A DNA stretch of 42,471 nucleotides. Origin: an uncultured Eubacteriales bacterium (GTDB lineage Bacteria > Bacillota > Clostridia > Oscillospirales > Oscillospiraceae). Position 1 is the first letter of the stretch. Every line of letters starts with the position of its first letter. The notes beneath the pieces were generated by a model that was not told where the DNA came from, ran no database searches, and saw only the letters and a list, made by a program, of their open reading frames with translations. Made by a program: the position numbers and the translations under genes. Below, piece by piece: positions 23,875 through 30,975 of this stretch. The stretch covers positions 1 to 42,471 of the forward strand of contig URDJ01000026.1 in NCBI GenBank assembly GCA_900546615.1, in the 5' to 3' direction.

Positions 23875-24828
23875 TTAATACCACTTCTCGGCATCGTTCA
23901 GCTTCTCAGCTATCAGGGAGACAACCATGATAACGATAGCAAGAACAATGGCGATGGTGGATGCGTAGCCCATGGCGTTCGTCGTGCCGAAGGCGTAGCG
24001 GTAGACCATGAGCGAAACGGTAAGGGTGCTGTTCGCAGGGCCGCCCGAGCCGTTCGAGAAGATGTACGCCTGGTCAAACATCTGCAGGGTGCCGATGATG
24101 CCGGTCAGCAGCACGTAGGTCGTGATGGGCTTCAGATACGGAATGGTGATGCTCTTGAACTTCTCAAAGGTGCCAGCGCCGTCAATGTCCGCCGCCTCGT
24201 ACAGCGAGGCCGGCAGATCCTGCAGGCTGGCGAGATACATGGTGGTGTACTGCGGCACCGTGGACCAGATGTTCATTATCATGATGACCTGGAGCGCCAC
24301 CGCAGGGTTATTCAGGAAGTTGATGCCTTCGCCCTCAGGCAGTATGCCCATGTTGATGAGTATCGTGTTTATCGGGCCGGTAACGCTGAACATGAACATG
24401 AAAATGATCGTCAGCGCCGAACTCGATGTGAGGGTCGGCAGGAAGTATACAGCGCGGAAGAAGGTCTTGCCGCGAATCTTGCTGTTGAGCACGCTCGCGA
24501 TAATCAGAGCGATGATGGTCTGGGATGGCACCACTACCGCCGAGAACTTCAGGGAGTTGAGCAGCGCCGTGCGCGCATACTCGTCCTCAAAAAGTCTCAG
24601 ATAGTTGTCCAGCTTGACGAAGGTGTAGCTGTTCGTGAACAGGTTCACCTTGCAGAACGAGAGGTATACGACAAAGATTGCGGAGATGCCTATGAATATG
24701 CCCAGAATGACGACTGCGGGAAGCAGGAAGACATAACCCTGGCGCCATTCCTGCAGCTGGCGCTTGGTGTGACGGGGCCGCTTCCTCACGGCAGTAACTG
24801 CCGTGGACTGCGGGCTGCCGCTTGGCAT
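23875..24828 (-). CDS. ABC sugar transporter permease (MalF type)
   Basis: The 317-residue protein has a basic cytoplasmic N-terminus (VRKRPRHTKRQLQEW), about six membrane segments starting near residue 33, and the EAA loop YEAADIDGAGTFEKFKSITIP. It pairs with the permease downstream to form the membrane channel of a CUT1 oligosaccharide importer. GGGAGG precedes the ATG at 24828 by 8 bases. It follows the binding-protein gene after a 131-base gap that holds two hairpins, a common way to keep binding protein in excess over permease. Confidence 0.93.
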   Translation of the reverse strand: MPSGSPQSTAVTAVRKRPRHTKRQLQEWRQGYVFLLPAVVILGIFIGISAIFVVYLSFCKVNLFTNSYTFVKLDNYLRLFEDEYARTALLNSLKFSAVVVPSQTIIALIIASVLNSKIRGKTFFRAVYFLPTLTSSSALTIIFMFMFSVTGPINTILINMGILPEGEGINFLNNPAVALQVIMIMNIWSTVPQYTTMYLASLQDLPASLYEAADIDGAGTFEKFKSITIPYLKPITTYVLLTGIIGTLQMFDQAYIFSNGSGGPANSTLTVSLMVYRYAFGTTNAMGYASTIAIVLAIVIMVVSLIAEKLNDAEKWY

Positions 24829-24852
24829 TCGCGATTCCTCCCTTTTCTAACT

Positions 24853-24931
24853 CGCCTGATACGACCGAACCGGCCCGGCTTTTTCTATCAGGCGCGGAGG
24901 AATCCAACGGGAATTCCCGATGGATTCCTCC
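24853..24931 (-). promoter_or_regulatory. Two intercistronic hairpins between binding protein and permease genes
   Basis: GGAGGAATCCA (24896-24906) pairs with TGGATTCCTCC (24921-24931) around a CGGGAATTCCCG palindrome; CGCCTGATA (24853-24861) pairs with TATCAGGCG (24886-24894). Neither has a strong T tract, so message stabilisation or partial termination is more likely than a full stop. Confidence 0.65.
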
Positions 24932-24959
24932 AGTCAATGCTTGTAGTTCTGTCAGTTAA

Positions 24960-26228
24960 TCAGCCGGCGTTGGCTATCTCCTGGTTGGCCTGCTGCTCGG
25001 CCGCGGCCAGGAACTCGGCAGCGGTCATCTCACCGCTGACGGCGAGCGGGAAGTAGTTCTGATAGGCAGTGTTGATGATGGAGGCGTTGTTGCCCAGCTG
25101 CCAGGGCAGGGAGCACTCGGTCATGGCGGAGTGGACGGCCCAGACGGGGTCGCTCTCGACGTCCATGGCCTCGGCCGCGTCGGAGCGCGGGGGCAGGCAG
25201 CCGGCGCCGCCGCACCAGATGGTCAGGCCGTCAACACCGGTGACGTACTTGATCCACGCGGAGGCCATGTCCTTGTTCTCGCTCAGGGCATAGATGCCGT
25301 AGCCGACGGTGTAGCTCATGGAGTACTGAGTGCCGTTGTAGGAGGGCATCTCCTTGACGCCGAAGTTGATGTCGCTGTAATCCGTCTTCAGGGTGCCGTA
25401 GACCCAGTTGCCCTCTTCCATGATGGCGGCCTTGCCGGTACCGAAGGCTTCGCCGTTCCAGCCGAGGCCCAGGTCAGCCGGGGTCTTCCAGAGGCCGTTG
25501 TTCACGAAGTCGAGTATGTACTCCATGTTGGCGACCACGCCGTCGCTGGTCAGGGTGGCGGTGCCGTCGTCGGCGACGAGGCCGTCATTGCCGTCCTGCA
25601 GGATGGGCAGGTTGCGGGAGAGGTCCTGGTTGTAGGTCATGGCGGCTATCTGGTTCTTGCCGTAGACCTCGTCGAGCTTCGCCTGGAGCTCGGTCAGGAA
25701 GGCCTTGTAGTCGTCATAGTTGTCGGGGATGTCGTCCGCGGTGTAGCCGCAGGCCTCGAGCAGGTCGATGTTGTAGTAGGTGGCCAGGGTGGAGACGTCC
25801 TTCGGCACGCAGAGGATCTCGCCGTCGGCGTTCGTGAAGGCCTCGATCAGGTTGGGATAGAACTTGTCGAGCTCATACTCGGCGGGGTCCAGGGGATCCA
25901 TGACGCCCAGGGAGCCGTAGAAGGGGAACATGCTGCCGTCGACATAGAAGCAGTCGGGAGCTGTCTGGCCGATGAAGTCGGCCTGGATCTGGGTGTTGTA
26001 GTCGGTGTAGACCTTCAGCTCGACGGTGCAGCCGTACATCTCCTCAAAGTTGGCCTTGAGGGTGTTGATGGCGGCGCTCTCCTGGTCGTTGCCGCCCCAG
26101 ATGCCGACAGTCAGGGTGCGTCCGGCAAAGCTGGTCTCGTCGCCGCTGTTGTCGCCGTCACCGGCGGGCGGGTTCGTGGTGGTGGTCCCCTCGGAGCCAC
26201 AGCCGGAGAGCATCAGGCCCACGGCCAT
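24960..26228 (-). CDS. Sugar-binding lipoprotein of the ABC transporter, start disrupted by a one-base shift
   Basis: The product is a family-1 extracellular solute-binding protein: lipobox LSGC near the N-terminus, an acidic Gly-rich linker, and then TLTVGIWGGNDQES and TYNQDLSRNLPIL type motifs of sugar binding proteins. The first ATG of the long frame is 26228, but it lacks a ribosome site and the signal peptide is cut short. Upstream, in the same frame, the DNA encodes KTRLLALVLALV, a proper signal-peptide start. The only ATG with an AGGAGG site (26269) enters that region one base out of frame, because the following tract has six A where seven would restore it. So the true gene is probably 24960-26269 with a one-base deletion, a sequencing error or a phase-variable tract. 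Confidence 0.85.
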   Translation of the reverse strand: MAVGLMLSGCGSEGTTTTNPPAGDGDNSGDETSFAGRTLTVGIWGGNDQESAAINTLKANFEEMYGCTVELKVYTDYNTQIQADFIGQTAPDCFYVDGSMFPFYGSLGVMDPLDPAEYELDKFYPNLIEAFTNADGEILCVPKDVSTLATYYNIDLLEACGYTADDIPDNYDDYKAFLTELQAKLDEVYGKNQIAAMTYNQDLSRNLPILQDGNDGLVADDGTATLTSDGVVANMEYILDFVNNGLWKTPADLGLGWNGEAFGTGKAAIMEEGNWVYGTLKTDYSDINFGVKEMPSYNGTQYSMSYTVGYGIYALSENKDMASAWIKYVTGVDGLTIWCGGAGCLPPRSDAAEAMDVESDPVWAVHSAMTECSLPWQLGNNASIINTAYQNYFPLAVSGEMTAAEFLAAAEQQANQEIANAG

Positions 26229-26297
26229 GACCAGCGCAAGGACAAGTGCAAGCAGTCTGGTTTTTTCATTGTGATCCTCCTCAGTTTTTTGGTTTCT

Positions 26298-26347
26298 AAA
26301 ACGTTTTTGGCGTCTCTAATTCTATACAAAAACGTTTTCGTATTCAA
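26298..26347 (-). promoter_or_regulatory. Promoter with two LacI-type operators, binding-protein gene
   Basis: Minus-strand -35 TTGAAT (26342-26347), 17-base spacer, -10 TAGAAT (26319-26324). One AAAACGTTTT core lies in the spacer (26329-26338) and another just after the start point (26298-26307), 31 bases apart, or about three helical turns. Binding at both would block transcription. Confidence 0.85.
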
Positions 26348-26422
26348 TGCACTTTTTTAACAAACTATTTTTGCCTTTTTTGGATACTTTGATGGTTTAA
26401 CCACTAAAGCACAAATATTGCC

Positions 26423-28744
26423 TCAGAATTTGACGGAAAGTTTGTCGCTCACGGTATACGGAGCGCCGAAGATTGTCAGCTCCACGGGCTTCGTACCGGT
26501 CAGGTTTTCCAGAGCCGCGTCCTCGTGGGTGAGCCTGACGTGGAGCTTCTGGCCCTGCCAGTGGATGTAGAATTCCAGGCTGCGCCAGCTGTCGGGCAGC
26601 GCGGGGTTGAGCCTGAGCCTGCCATCGAGCATCCTGACCCCTCCGAAGCCGAACACCACGGACTGCCACACGCCCGCGAGCGAAGCCGCATGGATGCCTG
26701 CGTCGCTGGTCTTCATATTCGGGCCGACGTCTATGGCCGCCGCCTTGCAAAACAGCTCGTAGGCCATATCGCGGTTGCCCATATCGTTGGCAAGGATGCA
26801 GTGCGTCGAGAGCGAGAGCGAGGAGTCGTGCAGCGTCCTCGGCTCGTAGTAGTTCCAGTTCGCCTTCTTAACCTCGGAGCTGAACTGGTTCTCGAGCAGC
26901 AGAAACATTATGAGGATGTCGGCCTGCTTGGAGACCTGCATATGCGTTATCTGCTCCTGATTGTAATCCCTGTAGATGCTGCCGACATTCTCCTGCCTCT
27001 TGTACTTCGTGAGGTCGATGTCCTTGAGCGTGAGGTAGGTCCTGTCCTGAGGGATGACGAGATCCTCGCGCGGCTGAGGCAGATAGAGGCGAGCGAGCTT
27101 GTCCTCCCAGACCGGCTCGAGGGCTGCAAGGCCGAGCTTTTCGTCGAGTCTGGCGTAGATCTCCGGCTTCTCGGCGCGGAGCAGCTCGCAGTACTCTATG
27201 GCCTTGCGGATGTTCCAGGCAGCCATGTGATTCGTAAAGGCGTTGTCGTCCACGTGCTCCTTGTATTCGTCGGGACCAACGACGTCGTTTATATGGAGCA
27301 TGCCGTCCTCGCCCTCCTCGAGGCGCGAGGCCCAGAACTTTGCGGTGTCGAGGATGAGCTCATAGCCGCAGCGGTCCATGAAGTCCTGGTCGCCGGTGAC
27401 CTTATAATATTCCCATACGCCGTAGGCTACGTCGGCGGTGATGTGCTGCTCAATAAAGCCGGACCAGATCTTGGTCGGCAGGCCGGTAACGATGTCGGCG
27501 GCGCCCCAGACGGGGGTGACCTCGCCGTCGTCTATCCATGCGGATTCCCAGGGGAACTGCGCGCCCTCGTAGCCGTTGCCGCCGGCCTTCTTGTGCGCTC
27601 CGGGCAGGCTGAGGTAGCGGTACTCCTCGAGGCTCCTTGCGATCTCGGGCGCGCTGTAGATGAAGTACGGCAGGATGAACATCTCGGTATCCCAGAAGGT
27701 GTGGCCCTTGTAGCCCTCGCCCGAGAGGCCCTTGGCGCCGATGTTCATGCGGTTGTCGTGCGCCGGGGTCATGATGTGCAGGTGGTACTGCGCGAAGCGC
27801 ATGGCGAGCTGGTCGAACTCGTTTTCGGCCTCAATGGTCACGGGGATGTTGTCCCAGACCTTGCGCGCCCAGGCCGCGGCGCTCTCGGATAGCAGGGCGC
27901 CGTATCCCAGCTCGCAGGCGGCCTCGTGCCCGGCGAGCGCCTTATCGTGCAGCTCGTCCAGGCTCAGACCCTCGCTGTCGCGGTCGCGGGAGGTGTAGAC
28001 GCTCGAGAGCTTCTCCACCGTCAGCGTGCTGCCCGCGGGTATGTCTATCCTGTACTCCTGCTTTATAATGCGGCGGTCGATGACGATGAAGCCCGGCTCC
28101 TCCCTTTTCTCCCCGTCCATGGCAAAGGAGAAGGTGGTGTTGAAGATGAAGTCTATCTTCGACTGCCCGGTGGTCTGGGTATACTGCATGTGCCTGCCCT
28201 CAAAGAGCCTCTTGTCGCCCTCGGAGAAGTGCTGGCTGCCGGAGTTCGTCATCTGCCCGTTGATGCCGCCGGAGATGTCGAGCTGCGCGTCCCCGTCGAG
28301 CGGCCTGACAGAGAGCTTCTGGCCGATAACATGCAGCCTCTCCATGGAGACGAAACGGCTGAACATCAGCTCATAGCGTCTGCCGTTCGGCGCCTTCCAT
28401 ACCACGCGCCGCACCGTCTCTCCCGTCTTGAGGTTCAGGCTGCGGTCATAGTCCTCCACCGTGCCAGTGAGCAGGCTGAAGCGCGCGCCGTCCAGCTTTA
28501 TCTCCAGCCGGGTCACATCCGCCGCGTTCGGCAGCTCAGTCACCTCATTGTCGTCGAACTTGTTGAAGGTGCCGGCCACGAAAAGGTCGCGCTGTTCGCG
28601 GGGGTTGAACTCGTCCGTAGCGTTCCTGACGCAGAGATAACCGTTTCCCTGGCACATGATGGATTCACACTTGCCGAGGTGTTCGGAGTCAAAGCAGCGT
28701 TCCGCCACTATCCATTCCCCGGCCCGAGAGTAGTCCATGCCCAT
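26423..28744 (-). CDS. GH65 glycoside phosphorylase (maltose/kojibiose-type)
   Basis: The 773-residue cytoplasmic enzyme has the GH65 three-part form: N-terminal beta-sandwich, (alpha/alpha)6 barrel and a short C-terminal sheet. The barrel carries KGHTFWDTEMF, the catalytic-acid motif VVGPDEY with Glu493, HVDDNAFTN, and the phosphate-site stretches SKQADI and HDSSLSLSTH. GH65 phosphorylases invert alpha-linked disaccharides plus phosphate to glucose and beta-glucose-1-phosphate, which fits the pgmB gene in the locus. Maltose, kojibiose, nigerose and trehalose enzymes cannot be told apart here. AGGAGG precedes the ATG at 28744 by 8 bases, and a LacI-type operator lies at 28789-28801. Confidence 0.92.
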   Translation of the reverse strand: MGMDYSRAGEWIVAERCFDSEHLGKCESIMCQGNGYLCVRNATDEFNPREQRDLFVAGTFNKFDDNEVTELPNAADVTRLEIKLDGARFSLLTGTVEDYDRSLNLKTGETVRRVVWKAPNGRRYELMFSRFVSMERLHVIGQKLSVRPLDGDAQLDISGGINGQMTNSGSQHFSEGDKRLFEGRHMQYTQTTGQSKIDFIFNTTFSFAMDGEKREEPGFIVIDRRIIKQEYRIDIPAGSTLTVEKLSSVYTSRDRDSEGLSLDELHDKALAGHEAACELGYGALLSESAAAWARKVWDNIPVTIEAENEFDQLAMRFAQYHLHIMTPAHDNRMNIGAKGLSGEGYKGHTFWDTEMFILPYFIYSAPEIARSLEEYRYLSLPGAHKKAGGNGYEGAQFPWESAWIDDGEVTPVWGAADIVTGLPTKIWSGFIEQHITADVAYGVWEYYKVTGDQDFMDRCGYELILDTAKFWASRLEEGEDGMLHINDVVGPDEYKEHVDDNAFTNHMAAWNIRKAIEYCELLRAEKPEIYARLDEKLGLAALEPVWEDKLARLYLPQPREDLVIPQDRTYLTLKDIDLTKYKRQENVGSIYRDYNQEQITHMQVSKQADILIMFLLLENQFSSEVKKANWNYYEPRTLHDSSLSLSTHCILANDMGNRDMAYELFCKAAAIDVGPNMKTSDAGIHAASLAGVWQSVVFGFGGVRMLDGRLRLNPALPDSWRSLEFYIHWQGQKLHVRLTHEDAALENLTGTKPVELTIFGAPYTVSDKLSVKF

Positions 28745-28788
28745 ATTGATGTCCTCCTGTTATGCTGCAATATATATTAATGTAATTA

Positions 28789-28801
28789 CGAAAACGTTTT
28801 T
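28789..28801 (-). promoter_or_regulatory. LacI-type operator upstream of the GH65 gene
   Basis: CGAAAACGTTTTT with core AAAACGTTTT (28791-28800), 46 bases before the start codon. The promoter it overlaps is not clear to me. Confidence 0.75.
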
Positions 28802-28848
28802 ATATGCCCGCATAAATTACTCCAGCGCAGTGGCCGGAGCAGCGAAGT

Positions 28849-29142
28849 TCAATGATAAAAGTAATAATTGGATATCCACGCCATCACGGCAAAGCCGCAG
28901 AGCTGGCCGCCCAGCGAAAACAGCCAGGGTACGCCCAGCAGCAGGAACACGACAAAATTCACGATGGCGAGAGGTATGTACAGCTTTACCGACTTCATAA
29001 AGTCGCTGGTATTCTCATACTTCTTCGCACATATCCAGCCTATGACAATGGCCACGATGACGCAGCCTGCCAAAAGCAGCGGATTTGTTGCCACAAGGAT
29101 GTCGCTCTCCTCCAGCCCAATGATCTGGTCAAGGTTGCTCAC
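28849..29142 (-). CDS. Small three-helix membrane protein, unknown function
   Basis: I do not recognise this 97-residue protein. It has about three membrane segments (residues about 19-38, 51-68 and 70-88) and an Asn/Tyr/His-rich C-terminus (SNYYFYH). The GTG start at 29142 is chosen because AGGAGG stands 6 bases before it; the longer frame to 29175 begins with an Arg/Lys run that overlaps the RDD gene. It overlaps the end of the RDD gene by 14 bases, so the two are translationally coupled. Both lie inside the LacI-controlled glucoside locus, with an operator before the RDD gene, but no link to sugar uptake is evident. Confidence 0.65.
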   Translation of the reverse strand: MSNLDQIIGLEESDILVATNPLLLAGCVIVAIVIGWICAKKYENTSDFMKSVKLYIPLAIVNFVVFLLLGVPWLFSLGGQLCGFAVMAWISNYYFYH

Positions 29143-29593
29143 GCGCCGCCTCCTCCGCCTTTTCCGCTTCCTCAAGGTCCTCCTCCTCCCAGCGGAAGAT
29201 TACCTTGGTACCACCCGCCATGTCGTGCAGGGTCGTGCCCTTCACGAACAGCAAAACAACGCTCACCAGCCCTACCGCCCAGCCGGCGATTGGGATGAGG
29301 TACATGCACTTCACAAGCTCACGCAGTCCGACATACAGCACCTTCGGCTTTACCCCGGTCTTATCCTTCACCTTCAGCCGCCCGAGCATCTTGCCAAGGG
29401 TCGCTCCATTGTTGTACTCGACCATCAGCACCCCATAAACGGCAAAAAGCAGCCGGAAGAGAAAATCCACCGACCTGAGCTCTATCTGCATCACATACAG
29501 CATGACAAACTGCACCGGGAACATCAAAAGCACATAGTCGATAAACGCGCAGAGCAGCCGCATGATACCGCGAATGAGCCGTTTCTTATCCAT
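29129..29593 (-). CDS. RDD-family membrane protein
   Basis: The 154-residue protein has the RDD pattern: RLLCAFIDYVLL near the N-terminus, GATLGKMLGRLKV in the middle, and about three or four membrane segments. RDD proteins have been linked to transport or ion homeostasis, but most are uncharacterised. I place the start at 29593 (MDKKRL) because the longer frame's ATG at 29638 has no ribosome site and lies on top of an AAAACGTTTT operator, which should precede translation. A GAGGG sits 11 bases before 29593. The C-terminal tail is Glu/Ala-rich (EEEDLEEAEKAEEAA). It overlaps the next gene by 14 bases. Confidence 0.7.
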   Translation of the reverse strand: MDKKRLIRGIMRLLCAFIDYVLLMFPVQFVMLYVMQIELRSVDFLFRLLFAVYGVLMVEYNNGATLGKMLGRLKVKDKTGVKPKVLYVGLRELVKCMYLIPIAGWAVGLVSVVLLFVKGTTLHDMAGGTKVIFRWEEEDLEEAEKAEEAAREQP

Positions 29594-29620
29594 CAGCCTG
29601 TCTACCCTCTTCCGTGTTTC

Positions 29621-29634
29621 CGAAAACGTTTTTG
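29621..29634 (-). promoter_or_regulatory. LacI-type operator upstream of the RDD gene
   Basis: CGAAAACGTTTTTG with core AAAACGTTTT (29623-29632). A possible promoter lies just upstream on the minus strand (-35 GTGACT, 17 bases, -10 TATGCT), placing the operator at the start of the transcript. Confidence 0.7.
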
Positions 29635-29728
29635 TCATGGATAGGATAGCATATCCTTCCGCCTTTGTATAGTCACATTCTCAACAAATTCTGCGCTTCT
29701 TTTTTGATGAAACGCCCATAGAGTGGGA

Positions 29729-29756
29729 AAAAGGACGGGTTTGTTCCCGTCCTTTT
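29729..29756 (-). terminator. Terminator of the lacI-type gene
   Basis: An 11-bp perfect stem (AAAAGGACGGG, 29729-29739, with CCCGTCCTTTT, 29746-29756) and a 6-base loop, 15 bases past the stop. Confidence 0.85.
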
Positions 29757-29770
29757 CGGCTGTTGATGCT

Positions 29771-30784
29771 TCAGTTGGCCCTGGCACTGCCGCGCACTAC
29801 CAGCTCGTACATCACGTCGTCCATATGAGCCTTGTCCGTACCCTCGATCTTATCGTAAATGGCCCTGCCCGCGGTGTAGCCCATGCGGTAGAAGTTCTGC
29901 CGTATGGTCGTCAGTCCGCCGTATAGGTATTTGGCGATGGGTATGTCGTCAAAGCCGGACACGAGGATATCCCTGCCCACGGCGAGGCCCAGGTCCTCGG
30001 CCGCGCGGCAGGCGCCTATGGCCATGAGGTCGCTGGCGCAGAACAGGGCGTCTATCTCCGGATCGTCCTGCAGCAGACGCCATACCTTGTTGTAGGCCAT
30101 GAGGTCGTCGAAATTGGCATAGATGACGCGCTCCGGACGAACCTCCAGGCCAGCCTTCTCCATGGCCCTGCGATATCCGCTCTCACGCAGCACCGACACG
30201 TCTGCAACGGTGCTGCCATTCACCATGGCGATATTCCTTCTGCCGCAGCGCAGCAGATGCGTGACTGCGTCGCATGCGGCTCTGGCATTGTCGATGGTGA
30301 TATCCAAGACGCGGCTGTCCGGCGTGCGCATGTCGATGAAGGCGCAGGGAATGTCGATATCTCCCAGCTGCTCCATGTATCGGTCGCTGGTGCGGAAACC
30401 GGAGCAGATAAGGCCGCTGAGCTGTTTTTTGAGGCAGAGCACCTTCAGGCTCTGCTGCTCCTGCTGGAGGGTATCTGTAGTCAGCAGTATGAACTCGACG
30501 CCGTTGTCCTGGCAGGCGTGGTAAACGCCGCTGAGGATGCCGTAGACCGCGCCGGAGGGGTCCGTTGGCTTCAAGTCGTTTATGAGCAATCCTATGACAG
30601 TATCCGCCTTGCCGCCCATCGTCCTGCCCGCGGCGTTCGGCACGTAGTTGAGCTTATCGGCTATTTCCTGTATTCGCTTTCTGGTCTCGGGATTGACGTC
30701 AGAATAATCGTTCAGCGCCTTCGACACGGTGGTGATTGACACCCCCGCCTGTCTGGCAACATCCCGGATCGTAGTTCTGACCAT
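29771..30784 (-). CDS. LacI/GalR-family transcriptional repressor of the glucoside locus
   Basis: The 337-residue protein begins with the LacI helix-turn-helix TIRDVARQAGVSITTVSKAL and the hinge NYVPNAAGRTM, followed by a periplasmic-binding-protein-like sugar domain (DTVIGLLINDL..., CAFIDMRTP, ALFCASDLMAIGA, DILVSGFDDIPIA). The start at 30784 follows GAGGTG by 6 bases; frames starting further upstream lack a site. It is the only LacI-type regulator seen. A variant of the operator found before the transporter, phosphorylase and RDD genes lies within its own promoter, so it likely represses itself and the locus until a sugar inducer binds. Confidence 0.93.
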   Translation of the reverse strand: MVRTTIRDVARQAGVSITTVSKALNDYSDVNPETRKRIQEIADKLNYVPNAAGRTMGGKADTVIGLLINDLKPTDPSGAVYGILSGVYHACQDNGVEFILLTTDTLQQEQQSLKVLCLKKQLSGLICSGFRTSDRYMEQLGDIDIPCAFIDMRTPDSRVLDITIDNARAACDAVTHLLRCGRRNIAMVNGSTVADVSVLRESGYRRAMEKAGLEVRPERVIYANFDDLMAYNKVWRLLQDDPEIDALFCASDLMAIGACRAAEDLGLAVGRDILVSGFDDIPIAKYLYGGLTTIRQNFYRMGYTAGRAIYDKIEGTDKAHMDDVMYELVVRGSARAN

Positions 30785-30803
30785 ACGCTTCACCTCAACC
30801 ATA

Positions 30804-30832
30804 AGAATAACACATTCGAAAGCGTTTTCCAA
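30804..30832 (-). promoter_or_regulatory. Autoregulated promoter of the lacI-type gene
   Basis: Minus-strand -35 TTGGAA (30827-30832), 17-base spacer, -10 TATTCT (30804-30809). The spacer is largely filled by GAAAGCGTTTTC (30818-30829), a variant of the AAAACGTTTT operator. Confidence 0.75.
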
Positions 30833-30880
30833 TATGGATTTTAAACAAAACTCGCACGAAAAATACAACATCCGCATCAA

Positions 30881-30932
30881 ACGCCCCTCCGATGCGGGCA
30901 GCTTTCCCGCATCGGAGGGGCGTATCCTTTTT
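30881..30932. terminator. 18-bp perfect hairpin between lacI and the YcxB-like gene
   Basis: Arms 30881-30898 and 30906-30923 pair perfectly; a T6 run follows on the plus side (30927-30932). On the minus side it would act on transcripts leaving the YcxB-like gene, with a weaker T tract. Confidence 0.8.
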
Positions 30933-30975
30933 TGCGTGTCTGTTCATTCAGCTGCCGGCATCGCCGGGCGGCTTA

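Noticed and set aside
25131..26360. A 409-codon plus-strand open frame opposite the binding-protein gene
   Set aside because: It is an antisense shadow of a GC-rich real gene: no ribosome site, runs of Val/Gly/Ala, and the minus strand encodes a recognised family.
29594..29638. Start of the RDD gene at 29638
   Set aside because: No ribosome site, and the ATG is embedded in an operator copy; 29593 fits better, although it is not proven.
30818..30829. CcpA cre site before the lacI-type gene
   Set aside because: The spacing of the half-sites is one base off the cre consensus, while it matches the other local AAAACGTTTT operators closely.
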